Shown: positions 18,304-26,280 of the stretch, piece after piece
How positions within the stretch are numbered: the stretch's first letter is position 1
How the letters are laid out: each line of letters opens with the position of its first letter
Assembly: GCA_021770245.1 (NCBI GenBank)
Contig: JAETRI010000001.1
Span: forward strand, 124,001-188,000
DNA length: 64,000 nucleotides
DNA from: Lachnospiraceae bacterium
GTDB taxonomy: Bacteria; Bacillota; Clostridia; Lachnospirales; Lachnospiraceae
Reading direction: 5' to 3'
Program-made: the position numbers and the translations under genes
The notes under the pieces: model-generated
The model's input: the letters and a program-made list of their open reading frames with translations, nothing else
Told to the model about the DNA's origin: nothing
Database searches by the model: none

Positions 18304-19491
18304 TCACTGATCCGTCAGGCGCTCGATCATCTTTCCCGCCTGCCTGGCCCGCTCCAGGTAGGCGGGCATCACCGCGCCCAGCCTTTTTTTCACGGCTTCC
18401 TCTTCCCGGCGCAGCCATTCAAAGCCGGCTGTCAGTTCCCCTCTTTCCCGGAGCGCCTGTACCGGCATCACATAGTTTTCCCAGGTCCCGAACAGATCCA
18501 GAGCGATCCCCCTCGCCTTTACGGAATATCCCACCACCAACGTGGGAACCAGCGAAGAATAGGCGGCGATGGTGGAATGGGTCCTCGCCCCGATGAAAAA
18601 CCGGCATTTGGCAATATAACCTTTCAGCTGCGCACAGCCGCAGTCCTCGATCAGCACGACACGGCCCGTATCCCTGAATTCCCGATACAGTTCTCTTAAG
18701 ACCGTCCTGTCGTCATTGTTCTTCCATACCACATGGGGGATCAGGGCCACGCTCAGATCCGTATGCTCCAGCACGTGCCGGATCAGCTCCCGGTAATTAT
18801 CTAAGGTAATCCCCGGTATCTCCTCCCGTTCCACCACCATGGGGCTCACGTTCAGCCCCAGCGTGTTGCCCGCCGCAAATCCGGCCGGAAGAGGTTGTTC
18901 CTCGGCCGGAAGCAGGAAAGCGGGATCCGGGGCCAGAAAACTCTTTTCCTTCAGGCCTGCCTGTACCAGAGCCTGCCAGGTTATGGATTCCCGGGCGATG
19001 ATGCCGCTGTAGCGCTTCATGTCTTCTATGATCTCCGGTTCGGAAAGGAGCTCCGGTTCGATGGAACAGCCCAGCAGAAAGGTCTGGGCTCCCTGCCCCG
19101 TAAAAAGCCGGTTCGCATATACCAGATCCTTCACCAGGGTATCATAGCAGTAATTATCTCCCCCTATGGAAATGTTGATCTGACGCAGGTTTCTTCCGCA
19201 TACCTCCCGAAAACGATAACGGAATGCCGCCTCCGCGTCATTCAGCAGCCTTTCCTTCAGGTAGTAATATACATGGATAAAAAAATGTTTCCGGATTTTT
19301 TTCTCTTCTATCAGGGTGCACATTCCCCGCAGCGAATAAGCCTCGTCCTCCGCTGCGCTGTTCGTCACCACAATCGCCGGTTTCGGCAGCATCCGTATCA
19401 CCGTATTCGCAATGGCCTCACAGCCATGGTTGCCGCTCCCCGCATGCATATACAGAACAATTTTATCCTTTTTCCCACGATATCGCCGCAT
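18304..19491 (-). CDS. polysaccharide pyruvyl transferase family protein
   Basis: 395 residues, GT-B-like. The N-terminus has YMHAGSGNHGCEAIANTVIRM, and further on GGDNYCYD, LLGCSIEPEL, ARESITWQAL and near the end GARTHSTIAAYSSLVPTLV: the motif series of PF04230 (CsaB/WcaK-like), which transfer pyruvate from phosphoenolpyruvate to form a ketal on a sugar. The frame is open 42 codons upstream, but ATG 19491 overlaps the preceding stop (TAATG). Pyruvylation would give the polymer negative charge and can anchor SLH proteins; which sugar is modified is unknown. Confidence 0.85.
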   Translation of the reverse strand: MRRYRGKKDKIVLYMHAGSGNHGCEAIANTVIRMLPKPAIVVTNSAAEDEAYSLRGMCTLIEEKKIRKHFFIHVYYYLKERLLNDAEAAFRYRFREVCGRNLRQINISIGGDNYCYDTLVKDLVYANRLFTGQGAQTFLLGCSIEPELLSEPEIIEDMKRYSGIIARESITWQALVQAGLKEKSFLAPDPAFLLPAEEQPLPAGFAAGNTLGLNVSPMVVEREEIPGITLDNYRELIRHVLEHTDLSVALIPHVVWKNNDDRTVLRELYREFRDTGRVVLIEDCGCAQLKGYIAKCRFFIGARTHSTIAAYSSLVPTLVVGYSVKARGIALDLFGTWENYVMPVQALRERGELTAGFEWLRREEEAVKKRLGAVMPAYLERARQAGKMIERLTDQ

Positions 19492-20669
19492 TATTTCCGC
19501 CCTTTCCAGACATGGTATAATCTCAGATAAGCCCTCGGTGCAGCCAGGAAAACCGGCCCTTTGATCCGATAGCCTGCCGGAAGCTTCCTTCTTCCCTTTC
19601 TGCCCAGGCGCTTCCATGCCTCCCCGGCCGCTTCATGGCAGGAGCGCAGGTACTCATCACGAAAGCCGTCCCGTTCGTCCCTGGCAGCAAACGTCCCGGT
19701 TCCGTCTTCCCGCCCGGCGTTTCCGCCCCTGGCCTCCTCTTTGCCCGCCCGCTCCCGTCGGGCCGCCGCACCCTGGCCGGACCCGTCGTTTCTTCCTCCG
19801 GCCTTCTGTCTGCTCACCCGTTCCCCGTTCCCCGTCCCCGGCAGCAGCGCCAGCTTCCCCGCTGTCAGCAGCGCCGCCTGGAACAGACAGGCTGCGGCCT
19901 GCGGCGCACGGGAGGGATACAGGCCGGAAATCTCCTCCTCCGCCAGCTTCCAGCAGCGGATCTGATCCATATAGGAGGGACGGAAAGCGGAATACATCGC
20001 CCCCTCTTCGTTGATATAGTAGCAGTATTCCCGGCTTTTCGTCACGGTAACCCGCCGCAGGAACGCAAGGCAGTCCACCAGAAACATAAGATCCTCCCCG
20101 ATCGTCAGATCCGTCCGGAAGCGGACCGTTTTCAGGAGTCTGCTTGAAAACAGGATGCTCCAGCAGTGGGTGTTCCCCATGAGAAGGTATTTCCCCACAT
20201 AGCTTTCCGGATCCATCGTCTCGGCCATACACGTTTCCCTAACCGGAGACAGGGCCGTTTCGCCGCCCGGGCCTCCCTGCCGCTCGTCCCTCTCTTCCTT
20301 TCCCACCTCCCGAAAGCCGCCAAGCACCATGTCGCTGCCTTCCCGTTTCAGACAAGCCTCCTGACCCGCCAGCATATCCGGCAGGAGCCAGTCGTCCGCA
20401 TCCACAAAGGCGATATATTCTCCCGACGCTTCCTCCAGCCCTCTGTTGCGGGCTGCAGACACCCCTGCGTTTTTCTGGCGCAGGAGGCGGACACGACCGT
20501 CCCTTACGCACCACTCCTGGCACAGGGCGGCGCTTGCGTCCGTGGAACCGTCATCCACCAGCAGGACCTCCAGATCTTTGTAACTCTGTCCCAGAATACT
20601 GGCCACACAGCAGGAAAGATATTTTTCCGCGTTATAAACCGGCACAATTACCGTAATCAGGCCATTCAC
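19491..20669 (-). CDS. glycosyltransferase family 2 with a low-complexity insertion
   Basis: 392 residues. N-terminal GT2 domain: LITVIVPVYNAEKYLSCCV, VDDGSTDASAAL, FVDADDWLLPD. From about residue 275 to 335 there is a Gly/Arg/Glu/Ala-rich, GC-rich stretch (RQKAGGRNDGSGQGAAARR) that is not part of the fold, then a basic C-terminus. The start is taken as GTG 20669 because GGGAGG lies 10 bases upstream and it overlaps the previous stop (GTGA); an in-frame TTG six codons up is less likely. Confidence 0.82.
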   Translation of the reverse strand: MNGLITVIVPVYNAEKYLSCCVASILGQSYKDLEVLLVDDGSTDASAALCQEWCVRDGRVRLLRQKNAGVSAARNRGLEEASGEYIAFVDADDWLLPDMLAGQEACLKREGSDMVLGGFREVGKEERDERQGGPGGETALSPVRETCMAETMDPESYVGKYLLMGNTHCWSILFSSRLLKTVRFRTDLTIGEDLMFLVDCLAFLRRVTVTKSREYCYYINEEGAMYSAFRPSYMDQIRCWKLAEEEISGLYPSRAPQAAACLFQAALLTAGKLALLPGTGNGERVSRQKAGGRNDGSGQGAAARRERAGKEEARGGNAGREDGTGTFAARDERDGFRDEYLRSCHEAAGEAWKRLGRKGRRKLPAGYRIKGPVFLAAPRAYLRLYHVWKGRK

Positions 20670-21793
20670 TGCGTAAGAACCTCCCAATACAGGCTGGTAC
20701 GGCTGTCCCAGTCAAATCGTTTTACGTTTTCATAGCCCCTTTGGACCAGCTCCTCCCGGAGTCCTTCATCCGAAACCAGCCTGTTGATACATTCCACCGT
20801 TCCCGGAATATCCTCCGGATCCGTCAGCAGCCCGGCGTCGGCCACCACCTCGGGCAGGGCGGTACGGTCGGAACAGATGACGGGGACACCCAGCTGCATC
20901 GCCTCCACAGGAGGAAACCCGAATCCCTCGATCAAAGAAAGGAATAAAAATGCCCTGGCCCCGGCCAAAAGGTTGTGCATTTCCTCCGTGCTTTCGATAT
21001 ATCGATAACAGGTGACGGCCTGAGCCGCCTCCGGACGGATTCGAAAGCCGTTTTCCCGACAGACGTTCTCCACACTCTCCACTCCCACCAGAACCAGCCG
21101 GAGGGGGTCCGATGCCTGACGAAAATAGGCATCGTAGGTTTTCAGGATGCCCGCGGCATTTTTATGGGGCAGGCTTGAAGTTACCGCATACAGATAGGGC
21201 TCCTTCGGCCTCAGACCGCTTTCCTTCCGCTCCCCGGCCATCGCATTGACGCCGTTGTAGATCACCCGGACGCGCGATCCGCTCCCCGGACACATGGCGT
21301 CCACCTCCCGTCTGGAAAATTCGGAAATGGTAACGATCCGGTCCGCATGCTTCATGGAAGCCCTGAGCCGGCTCATGATATAGGCATTTTCCACCCGGTT
21401 CAGCACGCCGGGAAAATATTTGTCATAAAAGAACGGGATCAGATCGTGGATGATCACCGTGTCCTTCCCCCTGTAAAAAAGGGGCCTGTATCCCCTGGGA
21501 AACAGGATCCGGTCCGCTCCGTACTTCCTGGCCTGCCCGGGAACCAGGAACAGTTCCCAGATCATGCAATAGAGCTTATTCAGAGGATTTCCCTTCATTT
21601 CCACAAAACGAACCCCCGGAATCTCGAAGTCTTTCCGGTTATATCCGTTTCCCCAAACAATAATTTCCTCGCAGTGCTCCCCATGCCGATTGCTTTCCGC
21701 CAGATGATTCGTCAGCGTCTTTGCCAGATTGTAGATGCCGATGCTCTTTCCTTTTCCTTTTACCAATTTAAAGCAGTCAATCACCAGCCTCAT
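20666..21793 (-). CDS. glycosyltransferase family 4
   Basis: 375 residues. Starts MRLVIDCFKLVKGKGKSIGIYNL, with VIHDLIPFFYDKYFPG, TISEFSRREV and the donor site EGFGFPPVEAMQLGVPVICS, as in WbpY/mannosyltransferase-like GT4 enzymes; SSLPHKN is the phosphate-binding region. Start 21793 has GGGA 6 bases upstream, but an in-frame ATG four codons earlier (21805) is also possible. It lies downstream of a 140-base leader region with two inverted repeats (21806-21835 imperfect; 21857-21880 perfect 11-bp stem). Confidence 0.83.
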   Translation of the reverse strand: MRLVIDCFKLVKGKGKSIGIYNLAKTLTNHLAESNRHGEHCEEIIVWGNGYNRKDFEIPGVRFVEMKGNPLNKLYCMIWELFLVPGQARKYGADRILFPRGYRPLFYRGKDTVIIHDLIPFFYDKYFPGVLNRVENAYIMSRLRASMKHADRIVTISEFSRREVDAMCPGSGSRVRVIYNGVNAMAGERKESGLRPKEPYLYAVTSSLPHKNAAGILKTYDAYFRQASDPLRLVLVGVESVENVCRENGFRIRPEAAQAVTCYRYIESTEEMHNLLAGARAFLFLSLIEGFGFPPVEAMQLGVPVICSDRTALPEVVADAGLLTDPEDIPGTVECINRLVSDEGLREELVQRGYENVKRFDWDSRTSLYWEVLTQ

Positions 21794-21856
21794 ATTTATT
21801 CCCATGCCCTTCCCGTTTTGGGTCTTCCCCAAACGGGAATAGGCCCAAATTCGTAA

Positions 21857-21880
21857 GATTGAAAATTTTAATTTTCAATC
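21857..21880. repeat. perfect AT-rich inverted repeat (11-bp stem)
   Basis: GATTGAAAATT, two bases, AATTTTCAATC. It lies between the Wzy-like gene stop and the GT4 start, next to a family B GC hairpin (21886-21907). A GAAA/TTTC stem beside a GC stem is also seen at 30570-30592 and 55499-55523. Confidence 0.75.
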
Positions 21881-21907
21881 TTTCTCTCATTCTGCCGCCG
21901 GGCGGCC

Positions 21908-21977
21908 TTCCATTCAGGGAATTTTGTGCATTAGATAACGCTTCCGTGTTACCTGCGCAAACCCCGGATTGAAAATC
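21908..21977. repeat. intergenic repeat, copy 1 (pairs with 26098-26165)
   Basis: Shares with 26098-26165 a run of matching blocks: ATTCAG, TAACRCTTCC, GTTACC/ATTACC, GCRCAAA and GAAAATC/GAAAATG. The two copies look about three-quarters identical by eye. Here it lies immediately after the Wzy-like gene. Confidence 0.6.
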
Positions 21978-23117
21978 TTATATTTCTGTCTTCTTCCTGT
22001 CCCCTGCCACCATCTCCGTCCACCAGGAGCCCATGAAGAACAACGCGTAGTTCCTTCCCAGATAGACGGAAACGAAATGCGCCTCCAGCATGGTATACAA
22101 CGCAAAGCTCGTCAACAGAACGAGTCCCATATAGTCCTTCCTCCTCCGGCATTCCCACATCGTGCGCACATACATCGCAAGAAAAGCCGCAGCCGGAAGG
22201 ATCCCATACCAATAGAACAGGCGCACATAGCCCATATCAAAATATTTCACGTTTTCCGGACGGGAAAAAAGGCGCCAGTTGGTTATAATGCCCCCTCCGT
22301 CCTCAAGCGTGTTCATACTAGTAATACGTCCTGTAAAATATCGATCAAACGGATAAAAAGGCCCCTGGTAAGGTTCATAGCATGCAATCCACACGGAAAG
22401 CCCTGCGCACAGCAGCAGCCCCCCGATTGCCAGCAGATAGATCCACCTGCTCTCCCGCAATCCCTTCCCGAACGTCAGAACCGCCGCAAAGCCCAGGGTA
22501 AAAAACAGGATCAGAATCCCTGTCCGGGAATTGGTGGGCAGGTAGAGAAGGATGCCCAGGACGGCGAGCGCACCGTAATGCGGTAGACGCATCCGCTCAT
22601 GATACAAATAGATCCCCAACGCCGTCAAAGCCCAGAACATGCAGTAGAAAGCGTTGGGATGTCCCAGTCCGAAGCAGTAGCGGATCCCCCTGTCCGCCTC
22701 ATCCACGATATACATGTTCCCGAAAAGCCCCAGGGCCGCAAGTCCCACCAGCGCCAGGCAGCCGGCCAGCGTAACCCAGAACGAAAGCTTCAGCGCCTTT
22801 TTCAGATCCACGTCCTGAAAAGCCGCGCAGAACACCACCAGCCGTACCGCCTCGTCCCTGCCGGAAGAGAGGTAACACAATCCGGCAATGACGCCGAAGC
22901 CCAGGATCCACAGCCATTCCCGCACAGAATAGCGGGAGCAGACCAGCTTTATGCCAAACAGCACAAAAGTTAACCGAAAGAGCTGGCCCTCCAGCGGATT
23001 GATATATGCGCTTTTATCGAGGATGACGATGGCAATCTCCAGGACCAGCCCCAGATAGAAGCAGGCCTGCCCTGCCGGATAAAGCTTGTCATACCATTTT
23101 TTGTGATAATACAGCAT
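21978..23117 (-). CDS. Wzy-like polysaccharide polymerase / O-antigen ligase family membrane protein
   Basis: 379 residues, about 10 membrane helices. GLGHPNAFYCMFWALTALG is followed by LLYLPTNSRTGILILFF; the R-T-G/S-R-T-G motif and the helix pattern match Wzy-like proteins that link lipid-bound repeat units outside the membrane. Start chosen at ATG 23117 (GAGAG 5 bases upstream) rather than the ATG four codons earlier, which falls in the leader element. A second, more divergent protein of this type is cut by the left window edge. Confidence 0.75.
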   Translation of the reverse strand: MLYYHKKWYDKLYPAGQACFYLGLVLEIAIVILDKSAYINPLEGQLFRLTFVLFGIKLVCSRYSVREWLWILGFGVIAGLCYLSSGRDEAVRLVVFCAAFQDVDLKKALKLSFWVTLAGCLALVGLAALGLFGNMYIVDEADRGIRYCFGLGHPNAFYCMFWALTALGIYLYHERMRLPHYGALAVLGILLYLPTNSRTGILILFFTLGFAAVLTFGKGLRESRWIYLLAIGGLLLCAGLSVWIACYEPYQGPFYPFDRYFTGRITSMNTLEDGGGIITNWRLFSRPENVKYFDMGYVRLFYWYGILPAAAFLAMYVRTMWECRRRKDYMGLVLLTSFALYTMLEAHFVSVYLGRNYALFFMGSWWTEMVAGDRKKTEI

Positions 23118-23124
23118 GTTTTCT

Positions 23125-23147
23125 CTCATTCTGCCGCCGCGGGCGGC
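23125..23147 (-). repeat. family B leader hairpin
   Basis: Plus strand CTCATTCTGCCGCCGCGGGCGGC; in the minus direction a GCCGCCC/GGGCGGC-type stem followed by AGAATGAGAG and the start at 23117. Same layout as 6079-6101. Confidence 0.6.
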
Positions 23148-23185
23148 CTGTTCTTCGCAAAGCGGAGGAACGCTCCGTGCCGGGC

Positions 23186-24232
23186 TTAGGAAGCGGAGGA
23201 ACGCTCTACGCCGAGCTTATGAAGCAGCCCGCCCCAGTACCCCAGCACCGTGTTCCTCCAGAACCATCGAAACCGCTCCCGGATGTATTCCCCCGGGGAA
23301 GCGCCGCAGGAACGGGCGCTTTCCCATCCCTGGTCATAGACCACCGTCAGGCGGAGCATTTCCCTCCTACAGTCTTCGTTTTCCTCCAAATGATACTTTT
23401 CATACAGGAAACGGCTGTCCTGAAATTTTCGGATATCCCGTTCCGCAAACGTCCCGGTATATTGCTCTTCATGAATGCCGATGGATACCAGCGGCTTTCC
23501 GGTGCATACGAAATGCGGATTCCGGCTCAGGATCTCAAAATACAGAAACATATCGGAGGCCCAGTTGCTTCTTTCATCAAATCTGGCGCCACAGGAACGG
23601 TACAGCGTCGCGCTGGGTGCGCCGATCTCGTTTCCCAAGAAAAGACTGCGGTAATCCGTCCTCAACCGGTCCAGATAGGGCTGCCCGGCCCGACGGCGCC
23701 AGGCCTTTTCCTCGGAAACCTGCCATGTTCCGCAAAACGCGAGAGAGGCATCCGGATTTTCCTCCAGCAGAGACACCATTTCCCCCAGGCTTTCCCTGCC
23801 CGTGAACCAATCGTCGCTGAACATGATCTTGATATACTCCCCCTCCGCCAGTTCCAGCGCCCGGTTCCAGTTAAAAATATGTCCCAAAGGCTTTTCGTTA
23901 TGATAATAGCGGAACCGGCCCGGCAGGGATATTGTCCCTCTCCCTGCTGCCGGCCTGCTGCCGGCCGGATTTTCGCCGTCCCGTCCCTGCGTGCCGGCCT
24001 CCGGCCTCCGAACCGGAAAGAGAGCTTCCCCCTCTTCCGACAAGATTCCCTCCCGAAGGATCCGGGCCGCAAGGGCACCCGTTTTCCCGTCCGTAGAATC
24101 GTCGCTCACGATCACTTCCACGTCCCGGAAGGTCTGCCCCGCAACGGAGAGAAGCAGGCGTCTTACCTCCTCCACATTATTATAACATGGTATACAGATC
24201 GAAACCTTAGGACTGTCTGCATTTTTTTCCAT
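23186..24232 (-). CDS. glycosyltransferase family 2
   Basis: 348 residues. Core GT2 motifs: KVSICIPCYNNVEEVRRLL, VSDDSTDGKTG and IMFSDDWFTG (DXD region), then a mixed helical C-terminal part. A Gly/Arg-rich segment of about 25 residues (AGTQGRDGENPAGSRPAAGR) interrupts the domain near residue 90 and may be a surface loop. The frame is open 41 codons upstream; ATG 24232 is chosen because GGGAG sits 5 bases before it, provided by the leader hairpin at 24238-24271. Confidence 0.82.
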   Translation of the reverse strand: MEKNADSPKVSICIPCYNNVEEVRRLLLSVAGQTFRDVEVIVSDDSTDGKTGALAARILREGILSEEGEALFPVRRPEAGTQGRDGENPAGSRPAAGRGTISLPGRFRYYHNEKPLGHIFNWNRALELAEGEYIKIMFSDDWFTGRESLGEMVSLLEENPDASLAFCGTWQVSEEKAWRRRAGQPYLDRLRTDYRSLFLGNEIGAPSATLYRSCGARFDERSNWASDMFLYFEILSRNPHFVCTGKPLVSIGIHEEQYTGTFAERDIRKFQDSRFLYEKYHLEENEDCRREMLRLTVVYDQGWESARSCGASPGEYIRERFRWFWRNTVLGYWGGLLHKLGVERSSAS

Positions 24233-24237
24233 GCCGG

Positions 24238-24271
24238 CTCCCATCCGCGCGTCCCTGCGCATACATTTCAG
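24238..24271 (-). repeat. family A leader hairpin
   Basis: Plus strand CTCCCATCCGCGCG, a loop, CGCATACATTTCAG. Same outline as the copies at 18181 and 55461; its GGGAG is the ribosome site for the gene starting at 24232. Confidence 0.5.
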
Positions 24272-24323
24272 AGAAAATATCTCTCCCGCCGCCCGCTTCG
24301 CCCAGCGTCCTATCATAAAGGAC

Positions 24324-25277
24324 CTATCTCTTCCCGGTAAACCTGCGGACCACACGCTTCACCCCGCGGCCGGCCCGGTAATAATTTCTCTTTCCCCAGG
24401 CCAGGGCATGACGCATCGCTCTCTTCCAGGCGGATTCCTCCTTCAGGATCAGGAAATCATACTCCGAAAGGTGTTCCCGCAGATAGGCGGGATAAGTCTC
24501 GTCGATCTGAACCCGTTCAAATACCGCATCCCGTCCGAAGATATCCTTCCCGTCCCTGATGTTATCGTCCACGCCGGAGAGGATTTCCGCCCGGTTCAGT
24601 TCCTGATGGGCCGCAGAACGCACCTTCTCCGCCACCCTCTTTTTGGCATTCCTTTCCCCGTGGCCTCCCATATATCCGAAGTGCCAGCCTCCGTCCGCCA
24701 CCCGGATGCCGATTTCCTTTCGCTCCGGAAAACGCAGTTCGCCCAGCTGCAGGTTCCGTTCCCGCAGAAGACGGAAGCTACACATTTTGCTTCCGATCCA
24801 CTGTTTCCTCTCCACCCCTTCAAATTCCCCCGCATAGGAGAGGAGGCTTCCGGACGTCTCTTCCATATTCAGATAGCAGTAAAACATCCGCTGAGCGAAA
24901 TGATATATTTTATCCGGGTCGAAGTCCGCCAGGATTTCCCTGACCTTTTCCGGATTGGGGATCTCGTCCAGATCGCTGAAAAGGATGACGTCCTCGTCCC
25001 GGCATCCCTTCAGTCCCCTTCCCACCGCATTCTTCTGAAACGTATCCCGGTCATGGGTATATCCGGGCGGCGTATCCTCCACCACTACATGGATGATCCG
25101 ATCCGCAAATTCGGAGAACATCTCCTTATTCTCTTCATAATACAACGGCTTCGGGTTCCCGGAAAAGGTTTCCGTAGCTTCGCTGATGACAAACCGGTCC
25201 ACCACCGGAGAGAGCACATGCAGCCGAAGCTTCAGGATATCCAGTTCGTTGAAAAACTGAAAACAATCGTATACCAT
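24324..25277 (-). CDS. glycosyltransferase family 17-like
   Basis: 317 residues. MVYDCFQFFNELDILKLRLH, FVISEATETFSGNPKPLYY and FSDLDEIPNPE (acidic metal-binding residues) are the motif set of GT17, the family of beta-1,4-mannosyl-glycoprotein GlcNAc transferases; bacterial members occur in capsule loci with mostly unknown acceptors. The frame is open 8 codons further, but ATG 25277 has AAAGGA 5 bases upstream. It lies 92 bases from the next gene, which begins with a family A leader. Confidence 0.82.
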   Translation of the reverse strand: MVYDCFQFFNELDILKLRLHVLSPVVDRFVISEATETFSGNPKPLYYEENKEMFSEFADRIIHVVVEDTPPGYTHDRDTFQKNAVGRGLKGCRDEDVILFSDLDEIPNPEKVREILADFDPDKIYHFAQRMFYCYLNMEETSGSLLSYAGEFEGVERKQWIGSKMCSFRLLRERNLQLGELRFPERKEIGIRVADGGWHFGYMGGHGERNAKKRVAEKVRSAAHQELNRAEILSGVDDNIRDGKDIFGRDAVFERVQIDETYPAYLREHLSEYDFLILKEESAWKRAMRHALAWGKRNYYRAGRGVKRVVRRFTGKR

Positions 25278-25315
25278 AAAATTCCTTTCATCCGTATGCA
25301 AAACCGCCCGAGCCC

Positions 25316-26080
25316 CTACCTCCTGCCATTCACGATTCTGCCATGAAGCCTGCGCAGCGCGTCCGTCACCGGATGCTTCCGCCGGAAATCAGGATAGGCC
25401 GCATTCGTCCCCTGCCACTTATGGAAAGCAAAGGGAACGATCCCTTCCGTCTCCGGCAGCATGCTTTCATGCCCGAAATACCTTGCCACCTCCAGCGGGG
25501 CAATGCGCATTCCCTCAGCCTCCAGCAGATGGCGGATCCGGCAGCACAGGAAACCGTCCTCGTTATACCAGCCCTTTTCCGGCGTCCAGGGGATATTGGC
25601 TTTCTTCGGATAATCCATCAGGCGCTTGCTTCGGATCCCCACGCTGTTCCCCACCCTGCACAGATTTCCGTGAATATCCCGATAGGTGGTATCGTCCCCC
25701 TCCTTTGGAAGCGGCCAGGGGGAGCCGATGTAGTCATAGTCCAGGAATTCGTCCCTCCACCTCTCCGGATGCACCACATAGCCGTCATAATGCACCAGCA
25801 TCGCATAGTCCGTCTCAATATAGTCTCCCAGGTCATATACCGTCTTGTAGTTAAAATCGTCGATGGTTTCCAGCTTGTCAATATGCCGGTAACGGATTCC
25901 CTTCGGAAGGAAGAGCGGCCTTTTATGGGTAATGATCAAGGCATCCCCGAAGCAAATCCCCCGCATGCTGTATTCCATCGCCTTGACCGTAGCCCGCACG
26001 TTTACGCTGGTCATGGCGCACAGGGTTACGTTGGGAAGCTGGAGTTTGTTTGATTCCTTTTTTTTCATTTTAACTGCCAT
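25316..26080 (-). CDS. DUF5672 family glycosyltransferase-like protein
   Basis: 254 residues. VTLCAMTSVNVRATVKAMEY at the N-terminus, MLVHYDGYVVHPERW and YDYIGSPWPLP in the middle, and GNSVGIRSKRL, WYNEDGFLC and FGHESMLP later: the set I associate with DUF5672 (PF18922), small GT-A-like proteins in polysaccharide clusters; HYDGY would be the DXD-like metal site. The start at 26080 has no good ribosome site (the ATG four codons later has none either), so the start is uncertain. It is the last cluster gene before the AT-rich ATPase-HEPN insert. Confidence 0.75.
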   Translation of the reverse strand: MAVKMKKKESNKLQLPNVTLCAMTSVNVRATVKAMEYSMRGICFGDALIITHKRPLFLPKGIRYRHIDKLETIDDFNYKTVYDLGDYIETDYAMLVHYDGYVVHPERWRDEFLDYDYIGSPWPLPKEGDDTTYRDIHGNLCRVGNSVGIRSKRLMDYPKKANIPWTPEKGWYNEDGFLCCRIRHLLEAEGMRIAPLEVARYFGHESMLPETEGIVPFAFHKWQGTNAAYPDFRRKHPVTDALRRLHGRIVNGRR

Positions 26081-26097
26081 TCTGCTGCCGTAAGGTA

Positions 26098-26165
26098 GCT
26101 CTCAATTCAGAGGAAACTTTCGTGCGTAAGGTAACACTTCCATATTACCCGGCACAAATCCACGG
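26098..26165. repeat. intergenic repeat, copy 2 (pairs with 21908-21977)
   Basis: See copy 1. Here the repeat occupies the 200-base gap between the DUF5672 gene and the AT-rich insert, so it marks the insert's left border. The rest of the gap (26166-26280) holds nothing I recognise. Confidence 0.55.
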
Positions 26166-26280
26166 TTGGAAAATGATCATAGATCGTTTCTCAATCTGTC
26201 TTTCTTGCCCGTTTCATCAAGTGTATCTAGTTCCTATTCTCACGCTTTGCTAAAACTTCTCCGAAAGCTCTCTCCTCCGG

